Source of the DNA: Micractinium sp. NFX-FRZ
Lineage: Eukaryota > Chlorophyta > Trebouxiophyceae > Chlorellales > Chlorellaceae
Assembly: GCA_029339195.1 (NCBI GenBank)
Contig: JAPTJF010000058.1
Span: 1 to 64,000, forward strand
Direction: 5' to 3'
Length of the DNA: 64,000 nt
The translations under genes were made by a program, and so were the position numbers. Under the pieces are notes generated by a model, which had not been told where the DNA came from, searched no databases, and saw nothing but the letters and a program-made list of their open reading frames with translations. Below, one piece after another: positions 20,277 through 32,427 of this stretch (positions within the stretch are counted from its first letter, which is position 1; each line of letters starts with the position of its first letter).

Positions 20277-23200
20277 ATGTGCCCAACCGCCTCCCACGGC
20301 CCCTCGGCCACGACCGAGCCAGGCAGCAGCTCGCCAGGCAATGGAGAGGCCGCAGCACAGGCATCCAAGGCATCAGATGACGAAACCCAACCAACACCGA
20401 CGCCGCCGCCGCCGCCGGGCGCCGGCCCGCCAGAGGACCTAGTCACCGGCCTGCGGCGTACACCCAAGTACCTGCCCTGCAGGCAAGCATGCCGCCATCA
20501 TCTTAGTTTCATAAGCCCACTATATGAGGGTTTCGTGGGGCATTGCATGAACACTGCTGCCGCTGCCGGCCGTCCGCACCCAACCCGCCCCTGGCACACC
20601 CCGCCGTACCGCTCCCCTCCCCTCCCCTCGCATGCCAGCAGGTTCCTCTATGATGACCGCGGCTCCCAACTATACCAGCAGATCACCACCCTGCCCGAGT
20701 ACTACCCCTATGAAGCCGAGCGGCAGCTGCTGGACCAGCACGCCGAGGCGATCGCAGCCCACATCTCGCCAGGTGGCGTGGTTGCCGAGCTGGGCTGCGG
20801 GGACTGCTCCAAGACTGCCGTCCTGCTGGGCGCGCTGCTGCGCCGCCACGGACCTACGGGCGTGCGCTTCTGTGGGGTGGACTGCTCGGCAGAGGCGCTC
20901 AGGCAGACGGCCAGCAGCCTGGCGCGCGTGCTGCCCCAGCTGCCGGCAGAGCAGGTCAGGAGGGCGCCAGCTGGGCGGGGTTGGGGCGGGCAAGTGGTTC
21001 AGGTTAGGGTTTGTTTTTGTGGGAGGGGTAAGAGCAGCTTCCAGGACGGCGTGTCCTGCACCGGGCCACCCACGGCGTGAGGCTTTATTTTGAACTCTGC
21101 CATGCCATCCAGCCTTGCCCCGTTCCCTCTCTGCTCCTCTTGCACCCCCCCTGCACCGTGACATCCCTCCTCGCCACCGCCCTCACTACCAGGCGCACCA
21201 CCTTCCTGCCCACCTTCCCCTCCACCTTCCCCACCACCTTCCCCACACCTTCCTGCCCTCCAGGTGGAGCTGGTTGAAGCGGAGTACCTGGCGGGCATTG
21301 CCGCCGTCCGCGGCCAGCACCCTGATGTCCTGCTCACAATCCTCTGGCTAGGAAGCTCTGGTGAGGCCTCATGTGGGACGGGCTGCCGGGAGATGCCTGC
21401 AGGCAGGCAGCGGCAGCAGGCAGGCAACCTGGTCAAGGCGGCGAGTTGAGGCTTGGTGGGCTACCTGCCAGGCCTGCCAGGAAGCAGGCAGCCTGGTGAA
21501 GCGCAGCAACGTAGCAAGGGCCGCACCTCAGTTGTTGCGGGCCATGGGCCTGCCGGGGTGCTGTAGCCGCGGTGGCAGAGTACCTTGAAGCGCCCACCTG
21601 GTATCGCCAGGGCACCGCGGAGCCACAAACGGCAGCTTGAATGCTCCATCGCCCCTCACCCACCCGTCCTGCCCACCACACCCCAACCCGCCCTCCCGCT
21701 CCGCAGTGGGCAACTTCAGCGCCTCAGAGGCAGCCGACTTCCTGGCAGCCCTGCGCGCCGCTGCCGGCGAGCGCAGCCAGCTGCTGCTGGCAACAGATCT
21801 GTGGAAGGATGCAGAGGTGCTGCGCCAAGCGTACGATGACAGCCAAGGTGGGGACAGAGCAGGGCGGTGAGGGGGGGTGGGTATCGTGGGTGGGCTGGGG
21901 TGGGTGAGGGGTAACATGAGTAAGTTGCAAGGCTTGCCGGCCAGCCGACCTGCTCAACTGCCCACCCTGCTTGCCTGCCTGCTTTGACTGGGAGGCAATG
22001 CCTCGCCTCCCGCCGCCAGGGGTATCATCCATCCACCCAAACCTGCTGCAACCGGCCGCACGACCCTGCACCTGGACCCGAACCCTGCCCTTGCCCCCTC
22101 GTCTGCCCTTGCCCCTTCCCCCGGGCAGGCGTGTCTGCCGAGTTCATCCTGAACGGCGCCTTGCACGCTCTGCGCACGCTGGGCCACCCAGATGCCGACA
22201 GCCCCAACCTCTTCCAGTACGAGCCCGCAGTCAACCCCCAGCTCAAGCAGGCAGGCGGCAGCAGAGACAACAGCAGAAGTGGTGTCTGCCTGATAGCTTG
22301 TCCTCCTGCCTGCCTGCCTGAGCTGCCCAGTTTTGTGCGGCACCTTTCTTGCTTCCACCACCACCACCAGCTGGGGCACCGCCCAGCCATCACCGCCATG
22401 CAGCCCCTCACTCATGCTGCCCCTGCTCCCCTTGCTCCCCCTGCTCTACCTCCATCTGCCCTCCAAGCAAACCACAGGTGGAGATGTGGGTGCGTGCCTG
22501 CCGGCGTGTGCCGGAGGTGCTGCCGGGGCTGCACATTGAGGAGGGGGAGCGGGTGCTGGTGGAGGTCTCCCGCAAGTTCACGCCCGAAGGTGGGTGGCCT
22601 CACTTCACAGGGGCAAGGGGAAGGAGGCCATGACCACAAGCCACACATCGCACGCCATGGTCCGGTTCCACACAAATCTGGGCAGGGCAAGCGGGTGTGC
22701 TTTGTGCAAGGTAGGGCTGTGAGGCGCGCCCTGATTGCAGCGACCTGCCCGCCTGTTTGCCTGCCTGCCTCGCAGCCGTGGCTGGAATGGCTGGCACCGC
22801 CGGGCTGTGCTTGGGCGCCGCCTGGGCCAGCCCCGCGTACCGCTTGCAGCTGCTGCTGCCGCCGGAGCTGGCGCTGCAGCGCTGCTGGCGGGACACCGAT
22901 GCCATCTTTACCCATGTCACTGACTGGCAGGCACAGGTGGGGGGCAGGGGCGGGGTGGGGCAGGGGGTCAGGAGACGGGTAAGGTGTCGGGAGGAAGCTT
23001 GCGTGAGGGGCAAAGGGTGTTAAACATGGACTCGGCTAAACCTGTGGCTCCGTGGCCGCCATGCAGCATACACTAACTTAAAGGGAGTGCCTCCCTCTCT
23101 CCTGCGTCGCAAGCCCCAGTGGTCAGCCTGCCCCAGCTTCCTCACCCCTCACAGCTTGACCTCTGGAAGCAATGTGTGTGCCCCCTGCCCCTGCCTGTGC

Positions 23201-26200
23201 CCCCTGCAGCCCATTGCGCTGCGCCACCCCTGGCTGTTCTACCAAGGCCACTGCGCCTCCTTTGCCAGCCTGAAGATGTTCCCTCGGGCAAGTGCCCCAT
23301 CAAGTCAGCCCTTCCCACCTTTCCTGCCCTGCATGACCGCATTTCAACTCTCGACACCTCCAGCGACTGCCCTCTGCCTGCCTCTCAGCTGTCTCCTTGC
23401 CTGCGTCCCAGCCGGCACCACCTGCTGGTGCCTCGATTGCCAGCCAGCCTGCCTGCCTGCCTGCCTGCATGTCATCGACCCCCGCCCGGCCTGCCTGCCC
23501 GCCCCGGCTCAGCCTTGCTCTTATGCCCGGCGGCCCCTCATGCCTGGCGGCCCCCCGCCTGTTGTTGCCTGCAGGAGGCCCCCTCTGACCTGGACCTGAT
23601 GTTCAGCCGAGGCATGGACCCGCTGGTGCAAGACCCCTCTCAGTGCCACAACCACCCCGCCGTGCCCGCTCGCTGGCCGGAGCGGGAGCAAGTTGAGTCG
23701 TATGTGGCAGAAGTGCGCCGGCAGGTGCTGGCGGCTGTGCGCAGCGCCACTGCTGCCGGCGCGCTGGGTGGCGCCAGCGAGGCGGGCAGGGATGGCATGC
23801 GGCGGCTGTGCCTGGTGCTAGAGCATGAGAGGATGCACCAAGAGACGCTGTGCTACATGGCAGCACAGCAGCGCAAGGCCGACGCCACTGCTGCTGCGGC
23901 TGGCAAGCCTGCCGTGCTGCTGCCCGCGAGCGCCGGCCTGAGGGCCGCATGCCAGGCAGACGGGGCGCTGCCTTTCTACCTGCAGCCCGGCACCTATGCC
24001 AGTTCCAGCACCACTGCCAGCCCTCCCACAAGCTCCACTGCCAGCAGCAAAGCAGGTCAAGAGCCCACTGATGGAAGCCCTGGCAGCCCAAAGCTGCAGC
24101 AGGCGGGGCCCCCAGAGCCGGCCACTCCCACCCAGCAGGCAGAGCGCCTGGCGGCGCTGCGCCTCGGCGCTGCTTCAGCCTTACCATCCTTAGCTGCACC
24201 TGAGAGCGAGTTTGTGCGCGTGGCGGGAGGGCAGGTGCGGTGCTGGGCTTCGGCAGCCTTCGGCAGCCGCTGCATATTGGCGCTGCCAGAACGGTGGAGC
24301 AGGGCATTGTGCCGCACTGCCACCTGCTCTCCCTGGCTGCCCTCCTCTCTGCCTGGCTAACAGCAACCACTTCATTCTTCTCCCCTGTTACGTGTACTGC
24401 AACCCTCCCAAATCCTGTGCCATCCGTGCAGGTCTGGGTCGGCGTGGATCCCTCCTCTTCCCACCCTCTGCTTCAGCTCCCCTGCCCAGTTGGCACATGC
24501 TTCAACCCTCCCAAAACCGGTGCCACCCGTGCAGGTCTGGGTGGGCGTGGACCCCTCCTCCTCCTCCTCGGAGCACGGCTTCCTGTGGGATTGCGAGCTG
24601 GGCAGGCTGGGGCCGCTGGCGGTGCGCGGCCTGCAGCTGGCAGCGGCGCCCGTCACCGTGGCGCAGTTCCGCCGCTTTGCCTTTGAGCAGCGGGTGGGTG
24701 GGTGGGTGGGCCTGGCGGCAGAGCTGTGGGCATGGCTGGCTGGCTGGCTGCATTGGGCAGCAGGGTGCCGAGGGGGTGCGGGCGACATTGTGCTAAAATA
24801 GGGTCTCGGCGGCCTGCCAGCAACCGGACGTATCTAGTGCTAAGCTGCCCCCCCGTCGCCTTGTGTCTTGCCCCCTGGCAGGGCTATGAGCGGCCCGAGC
24901 TGTGGGATGCCGATGCATACAGCCACCTGCGCGCCAGCGGGCACAGCATGCCCGCCACATGGTCCCTGCTGGACGCCTCGGTGGCGCTGCCATCTGGCGC
25001 CGGTGACACGCCCGCTACGGCTGCACCCACTGACAGGGGCAGCAATGGTGGCGCCAGCAATGGAGCACTCAGCAAGGGGCAGGCCAATGGCAGCACCAGC
25101 CATGTCTCTGCAGCAGCTGCCGACCAGCAGCAGGCGGCGCAGCAGCTGTGGGTGCACTTGCCGGAGGGGAGCTACCCCTGGCATGAGGTGGCCGACTGCC
25201 CCGCCTACGTCAGGTACGCTGCTGCCGCTGGCGCCAGCTGCCCTCATCGGCATGGCAGGGAAGTTGTGCCCCCAACGGCTGCTGTGTAATGCTCACGGCC
25301 AGCCCTCCAGCTGGAGCAGCTCCGCTCTCTTGGCCCTGCAACCTGCCTTGCAGCCTGCCCCCCAGGCAACTGGCGTGCGCTGCTGGCTTGCAGGTCATGC
25401 CAACCTACTCACCTCACATGCGACCCCTTGCCTCCTTCTGCCTCCTCCCTGAAGCCTGGCTGAGGCACAGGCCTACTGCCGGCTGCACGGCTGCCGGCTG
25501 CTGAGCGAGGTGGAGTGGGAGCTGGCAGCTGCCAGCGAGGCGGCAGCTGCCGGGAAGCTGCGCCAGCTGGAGGAGGGCGGCTGGGAGTGGACCTCCACCG
25601 TCTTTGAGCCGCTGCCAGGTGGGCAGGGAGGGCAGGGGGCACAGGCAAGGATGCCTGCCGGGGAAACTGTGCAGGCAGGCAGAGGCGCAGCAGGCAGCTG
25701 TGTTCCTGCCTGCTGCGCTGCTGCGCTGCTGCGCTGCTGCGCTGCTGTGCTGCAGCCTACCCACCCCCATGCTTGGCACCCTCTCTTTACACCCGCATTG
25801 CCAGAACACACGAGCAGCAGGCGCCTGGCGCCTTGCTGCGCCAGTGTGCCCTCTCCCTGCTCACCCCTGCCTGCCATCCTTTCACCCCTCCGATGCAACT
25901 CTTCCCCCTCTGCACACGTTCCCTGCCCAGGCTTCCGCCCCGACCCACTGTACCCTGAGTTCTCAGCCGACTTCTTTGACGGCCAGCACCACGTGCTGCG
26001 GGGCGCCTCGCCCTACACCCACCCTGGCATGGCCCGCCGCACCTTTCGCAACTACTACCAGGCAAGGCACACGCGTCCACACATTCTACTTAGCTACCTT
26101 CATTTGGGCTGAATGCATTGGCATGCCAGTGCATCCCAGCGGAAGGTGTCTGGAGTCTTAGCAGAATGCTTGTGGGGCGCGGCATGGCTTGGAATGCTGC

Positions 26201-26433
26201 TCGTGGGGTGCTGGTTTGAGGGCGGCGGGGGCTGGCAGCCTGCGTGCATGCTGTCCACTCCTCCTGGTTCAGCAGAGGTGGCAGAGCGTAGCGTGCTGTC
26301 TGCGTTCCGCAGCTGCCACCTGCAGCCCAGCCAACAACCAAGCCTACTGATTCATGGCCCGCACCTCCTGCTGCAGCGCCTCTACCCGTTTGTGTTTGCC
26401 AAGTTCCGGCTGGCTCTGGATTCGCCATACTGA
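20277..26433 (+). CDS. EGT1: Ergothioneine biosynthesis protein EGT1 (methyltransferase plus sulfoxide synthase fusion)
   Basis: Fourteen exons: 20277-20482, 20642-20954, 21264-21360, 21707-21847, 22129-22250, 22478-22589, 22776-22936, 23210-23287, 23575-24234, 24535-24693, 24882-25213, 25455-25618, 25931-26061, 26377-26433; 910 aa. Residues ~65-365 are an EgtD-type histidine methyltransferase (RFLYDDRGSQLYQQITTLPE; SAM motif AELGCGDCSKT), making hercynine. Residues ~375-520 are a DinB-like iron domain with H398 (YQGHCASF) and H494-x3-H498-x-E500 (LEHERMHQE), the expected non-heme iron ligands. Residues ~600-910 are an FGE/sulfatase-modifying fold ending YPFVFAKFRLA. This order matches fungal Egt1, not OvoA, whose methyltransferase is C-terminal. 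Four introns appear to be GC-AG (donors 20483, 22251, 23288, 26062); the one at 22251 (GCAGGC) is least certain. The product, ergothioneine, is a thiol antioxidant. Confidence 0.92.
24400..24466 (+). repeat. EGT1: Decoy copy of EGT1 exon 10 acceptor and start
   Basis: This segment closely matches 24503-24570, which holds the true acceptor (exon 10 from 24535) and the first codons VWVGVDPSSS. The copy has its own CAG acceptor (exon-like start 24432). It lies 103 bp upstream, so its use would shift the frame. The low divergence suggests a recent tandem duplication. Confidence 0.85.
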
Positions 26434-28326
26434 GGCAGCAAGCAAATTGTCGGGAGTCCGCTGCACAGCGGGTGCACGTGCACCGATTTTGGGCACATGG
26501 ACAGGCAGACGGTGCAGTGCAGATGTGCCTGCCCGGATTCCACAGCTGGCATGGGCACCTGTCTGCAGGGCGGGGGGGCAGGCCGGCAGTACCAGGAGCA
26601 CGTTGGCTGCTGCCACACACCACACTTAGCACGAGGTGTCCTCTTGTTGGACTGGTAGACTGAACTGCATATCTAGCGCTGTTTTGGCTCCTTTGGTAGT
26701 GACGTGCACCTCTGTTTGTAAGGCGCTGCCGCCGCGTACTGCGTGAAGACTGCCCAGTGTGCATTGCTACCGAACTTACCTGCAAGCTTGGCGTGCACCA
26801 GGCCTGTGCACATGGGCAGACAACCCCCAGCAAACAATTCTGCCCGCTGGCGCAGCGTGGTAGTCACACCTGCGATCTTTCTTTTCCCCAGAGCTTACCA
26901 GGTGGGGTGCTGAGCCGTCGCCTCTGCCAGGGGGACAGCCAGGCGACTGCTGCCGCAGTGCAGATACAGTGTGTCAATCAACTCGTTGCATTCGAGGTTG
27001 GATTGTTCAATAGACGCAGGGCAAATAGGCAAACTAATCGGTGCAGTAAATGGTGGCTACGTGATTCACGAGGTTGTAGTGTCTAAGAAGGCAAGTCTCG
27101 TGCCGGAACGTTTCTGTTTGGGACGGCTGGTGAACGGCGCCTTCCAGCGGCTTCTGCCGAGCGGGTACCGGTGCAGGGGCTAGGAGGCTTCCACTGCGTC
27201 CTGGCCCCTGCGTTGTGCATCCTCCATTCACCCGAGGCGACACCTGCTTGCTGGCACACCCATGCTACCAACTAAAAAACTGCCCAGGGTGCGGGCATGC
27301 TGGGCATGCCGTGCAACGCGGCAACGAACGCGGTGAGTCCCGGCCCTACTTACTCAGTAATGTGCACTCCTGACGACCATTCACAGTGCCAGTTGTCTTA
27401 TAGCATGGTGCAACCCTCTCCTGGGGCTCTGGAGGGCTGCAAGGCCTGCTCTAGAAGGGTGCAAGGCCTGCTGGTGGCGCCGCCACCGGCGGCAGCTACT
27501 CCTCCCGGTTACCTGCACACCCGTGATGCACCCTCTCCAGCTTCACCACAACCCCATATTGCTTCCACGGATGCCAGGCGTCTCAGAGTGGCAGGTACGC
27601 GCCTTCACTCCGGGACGCGTGCAGTCGGGTGCGGCTCCAGCGGGCTCCCGCCCGGCTCAGAAGCTCACAGTAGTGCTGCTGAGCGATCGCCACCCAATTA
27701 CAAGCTCCTTGGAGCTGGCACAGGGTGCCTTCATGCGAGCGGTCCGCCGTGGCGTGGAAGCTGCAAGGCACCGTCAGTCGAGTCGATTTCACGCGCATAT
27801 GGTTGTTCTGCGTTCACTGAAGACTCTCAATTCACTTTGACAGCGCGCCGGCGTTCAAACGGCCGCACCCTCGGCAGCCGAGCAAGTCCCTTCGGCCTTC
27901 GCACCAGAGGCACCGCTTGCCCAGCGAACGGGCCCAACTGCATCTGAAAGGGCCGGCGGCACCAACCGCAGGAGCCAGAGTCCCGCGCCCCTTCTGGTCT
28001 TGCTCTCCCCCTGAGCGGGCCGGGCGCAAGGCACCGCCCAGGCACGTGCAGCAGTGAGTTCAGTCGGGAGCAGGGAAGCGGACGGGGCGGGTGGTGCGAG
28101 CCGGGCTAGCTGATGGTGCCGGCGCCCAGGCGCCCGCGAGCGGCGCCGCCTGCCGGCCTGGCGCCTGACCGGCACACGCTTCTCATCCCGTGTAGCCGCT
28201 TCATCAGCCAAACATGAACTTATCCAGGCAGCAGCATCCCTCTGCGCTGGCTGGCACTTGCTGCTGACTGCTGCCGCACCCGCCCCAACTCCTCTGCAGG
28301 GCGTACTCGCATTTCACCTGGCTGCA
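26434..28326. other. 1.9-kb intergenic region, no gene recognised
   Basis: The left part should be the EGT1 3' UTR (TGTAA at 26717-26721). The rest holds open frames (for example 27297-27947) with no recognisable domain, no coherent splice pattern and shifting composition. I found no tRNA, snRNA or rRNA signature by eye. The right end should hold the promoter of the CG-1 gene. Confidence 0.4.
26717..26721 (+). terminator. EGT1: TGTAA poly(A)-type signal for EGT1
   Basis: The TGTAA motif lies 284 bp after the EGT1 stop codon. Confidence 0.5.
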
Positions 28327-31300
28327 ATGGACGTGGCAGCGAGTATAGCGCAGATAGTGGATAAGGCCCGCAGTAGCTGGCTGAAGAACCATGAGGTGCT
28401 GGAGCTGCTGCAAGAGTTTGCCAACGCGGGGCTGTCAGTCTGCCAGGAACCGCCCGTGCGGCCGGAAGGTGCGAGCGCCGCTGCTGGGGGGCCGCCGTAC
28501 CAGCGCCAAATCCGCTGATTTGGGCAGGTGGCTTGCTGCTTCAGTGGGGAATCAATCATGGCACGTTGCTTCTGGCAGAAGGAGTCTGGGCGTCCCTTAG
28601 CAGGTGCAGGCGGTGGCTGGATGTGTGGCTGACTCGCGCTGCCCACCCCGCCGCCCTCCCGCTGCAGGCGGGCAGCTGTTCCTTTTTGACCGCCGCGTCT
28701 GCCGCTTCTTCCGCCGCGACGGACACAACTGGCGGAAGAAGCCGGATGGCAAGACGATTCGGGAGACGCATGAGAAGCTCAAGGGTGCGCTGCGCTGACT
28801 ACCTGAGCTGGCTGGCTGGCTGCAGGGTGGCTGGCTGGAGGGTTAGTCACGGCGGGCTGACGTACCGGCGCACCAACGTACCTTCACCCAGAAGCAGGGG
28901 TGGGGTGGCTTGGCAGCCGCAGTAGATGCATTGCATGGTTGCATGCTTGCATGCTAGAGCGCTCACATGGCTGACCCCGTACCCCCTTTTTCACCTCCTG
29001 CAGTGGGCAACACGGAGACGCTCAACTGCTACTATGCCCATGCCGACCAGGAGGACGGCCTGCAGCGGCGCTGCTACTGGCAGCTGGACCCTGAGCGGGA
29101 GCACATTGTGCTGGTGCACTACCTCTGTTGCGCCTCCAGCCGCGCCGGCGGCGCCCCCGCCGCCGGTCGCGCCGGCTCGCTGGAGGCTCCGCTGGAGCGG
29201 CCGCGGCGAAACCCGCCGCGCCGCGCGGCGTCGCCTGCGGCGGCGCGCAGCCGGCGCGGCGTGGGGGGCAGCCAGCCCAAGCTGTCGCCCATTGCTGCCT
29301 ACTCCTCGGGCTCGCTCAGCGGCAGCCTGCCCAGCCAGGGGCTGCTTGGGGAGTTTGACGCGGGCAGTGACGATGACGTGGCGGGGGTGATGGCGCTGCC
29401 GCTTGTGCCGGGCATGAGCGACCCAGAGGCGGCGGCGCTGCCCTCGCTGGCGGCTCAGTATGCGATGCAGCAGGCGGTACTGCAGCAGGCGGTACTGCAG
29501 CTGGGAGAGCAGCCAGGCATGCAGCTGGGAGCGCAACCGGGAATGCAGCTGGGCGCGCAGCACCTTCACGTGCAGCCGCTGCAGCAGGTGGAGGTGCAGC
29601 AGGTGGCGCCGGCGCTGCCACCGGTGCTGCCGGTGGTGGCGGCGGGGCTGCCGCCGCGCGCCGCGGCGGCGGCCAGCCCGCACATAGCGCTGCCGCCGCT
29701 TCCCCTGGTGGACATGGATCCCTTTGGGGACGTTCTGTCAGACAACCTGTCGCGCCCCCACCCTGGTGTGCTCTACACCGGCCAGCGCATGGCCTCCAAC
29801 CTGGCGGCGGCGCAGCAGGTGGCGCACGCCATGCACGCCGCGGCGCCGCTGCCGCCGCTGCCCGGCCAGCGCCCGCTGTTCCAGCAGGAGAGCTTCACCT
29901 CGGAGCAGCACCGCAACCTGTTCAGGCAGATGAGCCTGGGCATCCAGGTGGGTGGGAGGGCGGGGGGAAGGGGAGGGCGGGGGCTGCCAGGGGGCGCCAC
30001 ACCATGTGCAGCAGCAGCAAGAGTGACAGCACGTACGGCGAGCAGCCTGCCAGCGCGCACTTCTGGCCCAAATGGCACCCGTGCTGACCGGCGTGCTCCG
30101 CTCCTGCCCGCCCCTCCTCGCCCTGCCCACCTGCAGCGCGAGACTGTGGACCACGAGCCAGCTGGCGGCTACTTCCTGGGGTCGCCCACCGAGCGCAGCC
30201 TGGACCCGATGACTGGGGAGCCTGGGAAGGCTGGCAGTGGCAGCGGCCCCGGCAGCGGCGAGGCCGGCGCGGGCACGCCGGGCGCTGACCTGGCGGCCCT
30301 GCTGGCCAGCCCGCAGCACCCGGGCCACCGCCGCACCTTCAGCCGGCAGGGCTCGGGGCTGTCCCGCCTGATAAGCAAGAACTGGGAGAGCGAGCTGCCG
30401 GTGAGTGAGTGGGGCCGAGGCACCGAGTGCCGGTGTAGGCAGTGGTTGGGGAAGGGTGGGGGGCGGGTGCACGGACGGCGCCAGGCCAGGTGATGAGCGG
30501 CAGTCGTGCCGCTGTGAGCGCGTGATCACGCGACTAGCTCTGCTGCATTGGCGTGCGTGCGCTGTTGGGCCGCCTAGCCCTTCACAGCCCCAACAAGTTG
30601 CTTTGTTGCTGCTTGCTCATTTCTGGCGCCGTGGGGGCACATCAAACAGCACCCCTGGTCCTTTGCCTAAGACCTCTGCTGGCCTTCCATCTCTTGCCCC
30701 CTCCCTCCCTGCCCCCTCCCTCCCTCCACCTGCCTTCCTGCCCGCCTGCCTGCCCACCCTTCCTCCTTCTCCCCCTCCTTCCGCCCGCCCTCAGATGGAC
30801 ATGATGCTGGCTGAGGTGGACGCCGACATCTCCACCTACCCAGTGGGCGGGGTGGTGATTGACGTGGCGGAGCGCCCCGGCTCCCCCTCCTCACGCATCG
30901 TCGACCACGTGCGTGCGCCCGCCCCTGCCCTGCCCTATGCCTGCCTGCTGCGCTAAATGAACGCACTGTGGCCCGCCCATCCTGCCCTGCACTTCTCACG
31001 CTGGCCCACACATCCAACCCCAGTGCTTAGTGCGACCCTAGGCAGGCCTGCTTAGCTGGCTTGGCCTGCCGCGACATGCCTTGTCCTGCGCTGGCTGGCT
31101 GCTTGTGAGCATGCCCCCATCCCTGCATCACACCAGGCAGGGCTACAGCGCGGGGCATGCGCCCCCGACTGGGCACCAAAGCTGCCTGCGCGCCGTCACG
31201 CCCAACCTGCCTCCCGTCCTGACCTTCTGCCCCCCGACCCATCATGCCCCGCTCTGCAGGCCGGTATTGCCTTCCTGGGCAGCGCCGGCGTGGCTGCTGT

Positions 31301-32427
31301 GCCTGCACACACGCTGGAGCCGTCGCCCCTGGGCGTGGCAGGCCTGGCGCCTGGGCGCGGCGGGGCTGGCGGCTCTCCCACGCAGCACCTGGGTTCGCAT
31401 GGCAGCGGCGGCAGCGGCACCTCCCCGCCGCACTTTGCTCTGCCCGCCTTCGTGGCGGCTGTGGCAGCAGATGGCGGCAGCGACGCGGGCACCCCCACCT
31501 TTGGCAGCCCGCCCTCGCACCTGCTGTTTGCCGCTGGGGACGGCTCCTCGCTGGCGCAGCGCGCCTCTCGTGAGCGCGCCAGCGTGCGCCCCGTGGGCAG
31601 CGCCGCCGGCATGGCACGCAGCGGCAGCCACCCACACCTGGCGCACCTGGGCCGGCGCAGCGCCGGCCCCTCAGCTGAGGTGCCCACCGCAGAGGAGCTT
31701 GAAGCGATCCAGCGGCGGCAGGAGCGAGTGGAGGCGGCGGCACTGGCGGCGCAGGAGCACCGCGACGTCGCGCTGGCGGCCGCACGCAGCCGGCGCGCGG
31801 TGCAGCACAGCAGCGACGACGCGGAGGACGGCACGGAGATGATTGATGTGCCGGAGAACATGCAGCGCCTGAGCTCCTTCCTGTCGCGTGGCCGCCAGCT
31901 GACGGGGGGGCGCGAGATGGCGGCGATGGCGGCAGAGGCGGAGGCCCTCGAAATGGAGGCCCGCAGCCTGTTCAAGCACATGAGCATAGGTGAGTGAGCG
32001 GGCAAGGTGTGGGGGGGCAGCTAGGTGGTCACGCAGGTGGGAGTCATTATCAAGCAGGCCGTAATGCGGCAGGGCTGCCAGGTGTAGCTCCCAAGAAGCA
32101 CATGTGGCTGTCGGGTGAAATGGCGCGCTACAGCGGCGTGAGCGCTCAGCTGTACTGGGAGCACACCGGGAGCCGCCCTGCTTTCCATTCCTGCCCAACA
32201 CTCTGCCTCTCGCCGCCCTGCTCCCTGCCTCATGCTCCGCCCCTCACCTCCCGCCACGTCACCCACCACCCGCCCTGCCCTGCCCTGCAGATGAGGCCGA
32301 CGCCGTGGCTGCTGTGGCAGCCGTGGCAAAGGAACTCGAGCTCATGCCCACCATTGACGGCAGCAGCGAGCTGGAGGTCACTGCCAGTGGGGTGCACTCC
32401 CTCTCTGATGACTACACCAGCCAGTAG
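28327..32427 (+). CDS. CG-1 DNA-binding domain protein (CAMTA-related, ankyrin and IQ motifs not seen)
   Basis: Seven exons: 28327-28468, 28668-28784, 29004-29947, 30137-30400, 30795-30908, 31260-31989, 32291-32427; 815 aa. Residues ~15-135 are a full CG-1 domain: WLKNHEVLELLQEF, QLFLFDRRVCRFFRRDGHNW, RKKPDGKTIRETHEKLKVGN, LNCYYAHADQE and YWQLDPEREHIVLVHYLCC, the last ending the domain. CAMTA proteins use this domain to bind CGCG-type promoter elements; plant and animal members also carry TIG, ankyrin and IQ calmodulin-binding regions. The remaining ~680 residues here are Ala/Gly/Ser/Gln-rich with short acidic and coiled stretches (EELEAIQRRQERVEAAAL), and I see none of those other domains. 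A nuclear transcription factor is inferred; calmodulin control cannot be claimed from the sequence. Confidence 0.88.

Noticed and set aside
20277..26433. OvoA (5-histidylcysteine sulfoxide synthase) instead of EGT1
   Set aside because: The methyltransferase is N-terminal here, as in fungal Egt1; OvoA carries it at the C-terminus.
27297..27947. 216-codon plus-strand frame in the 1.9-kb gap
   Set aside because: Arg/Ser/Pro-rich with no domain, no splice partners and no good start context; kept only as part of the gap description.
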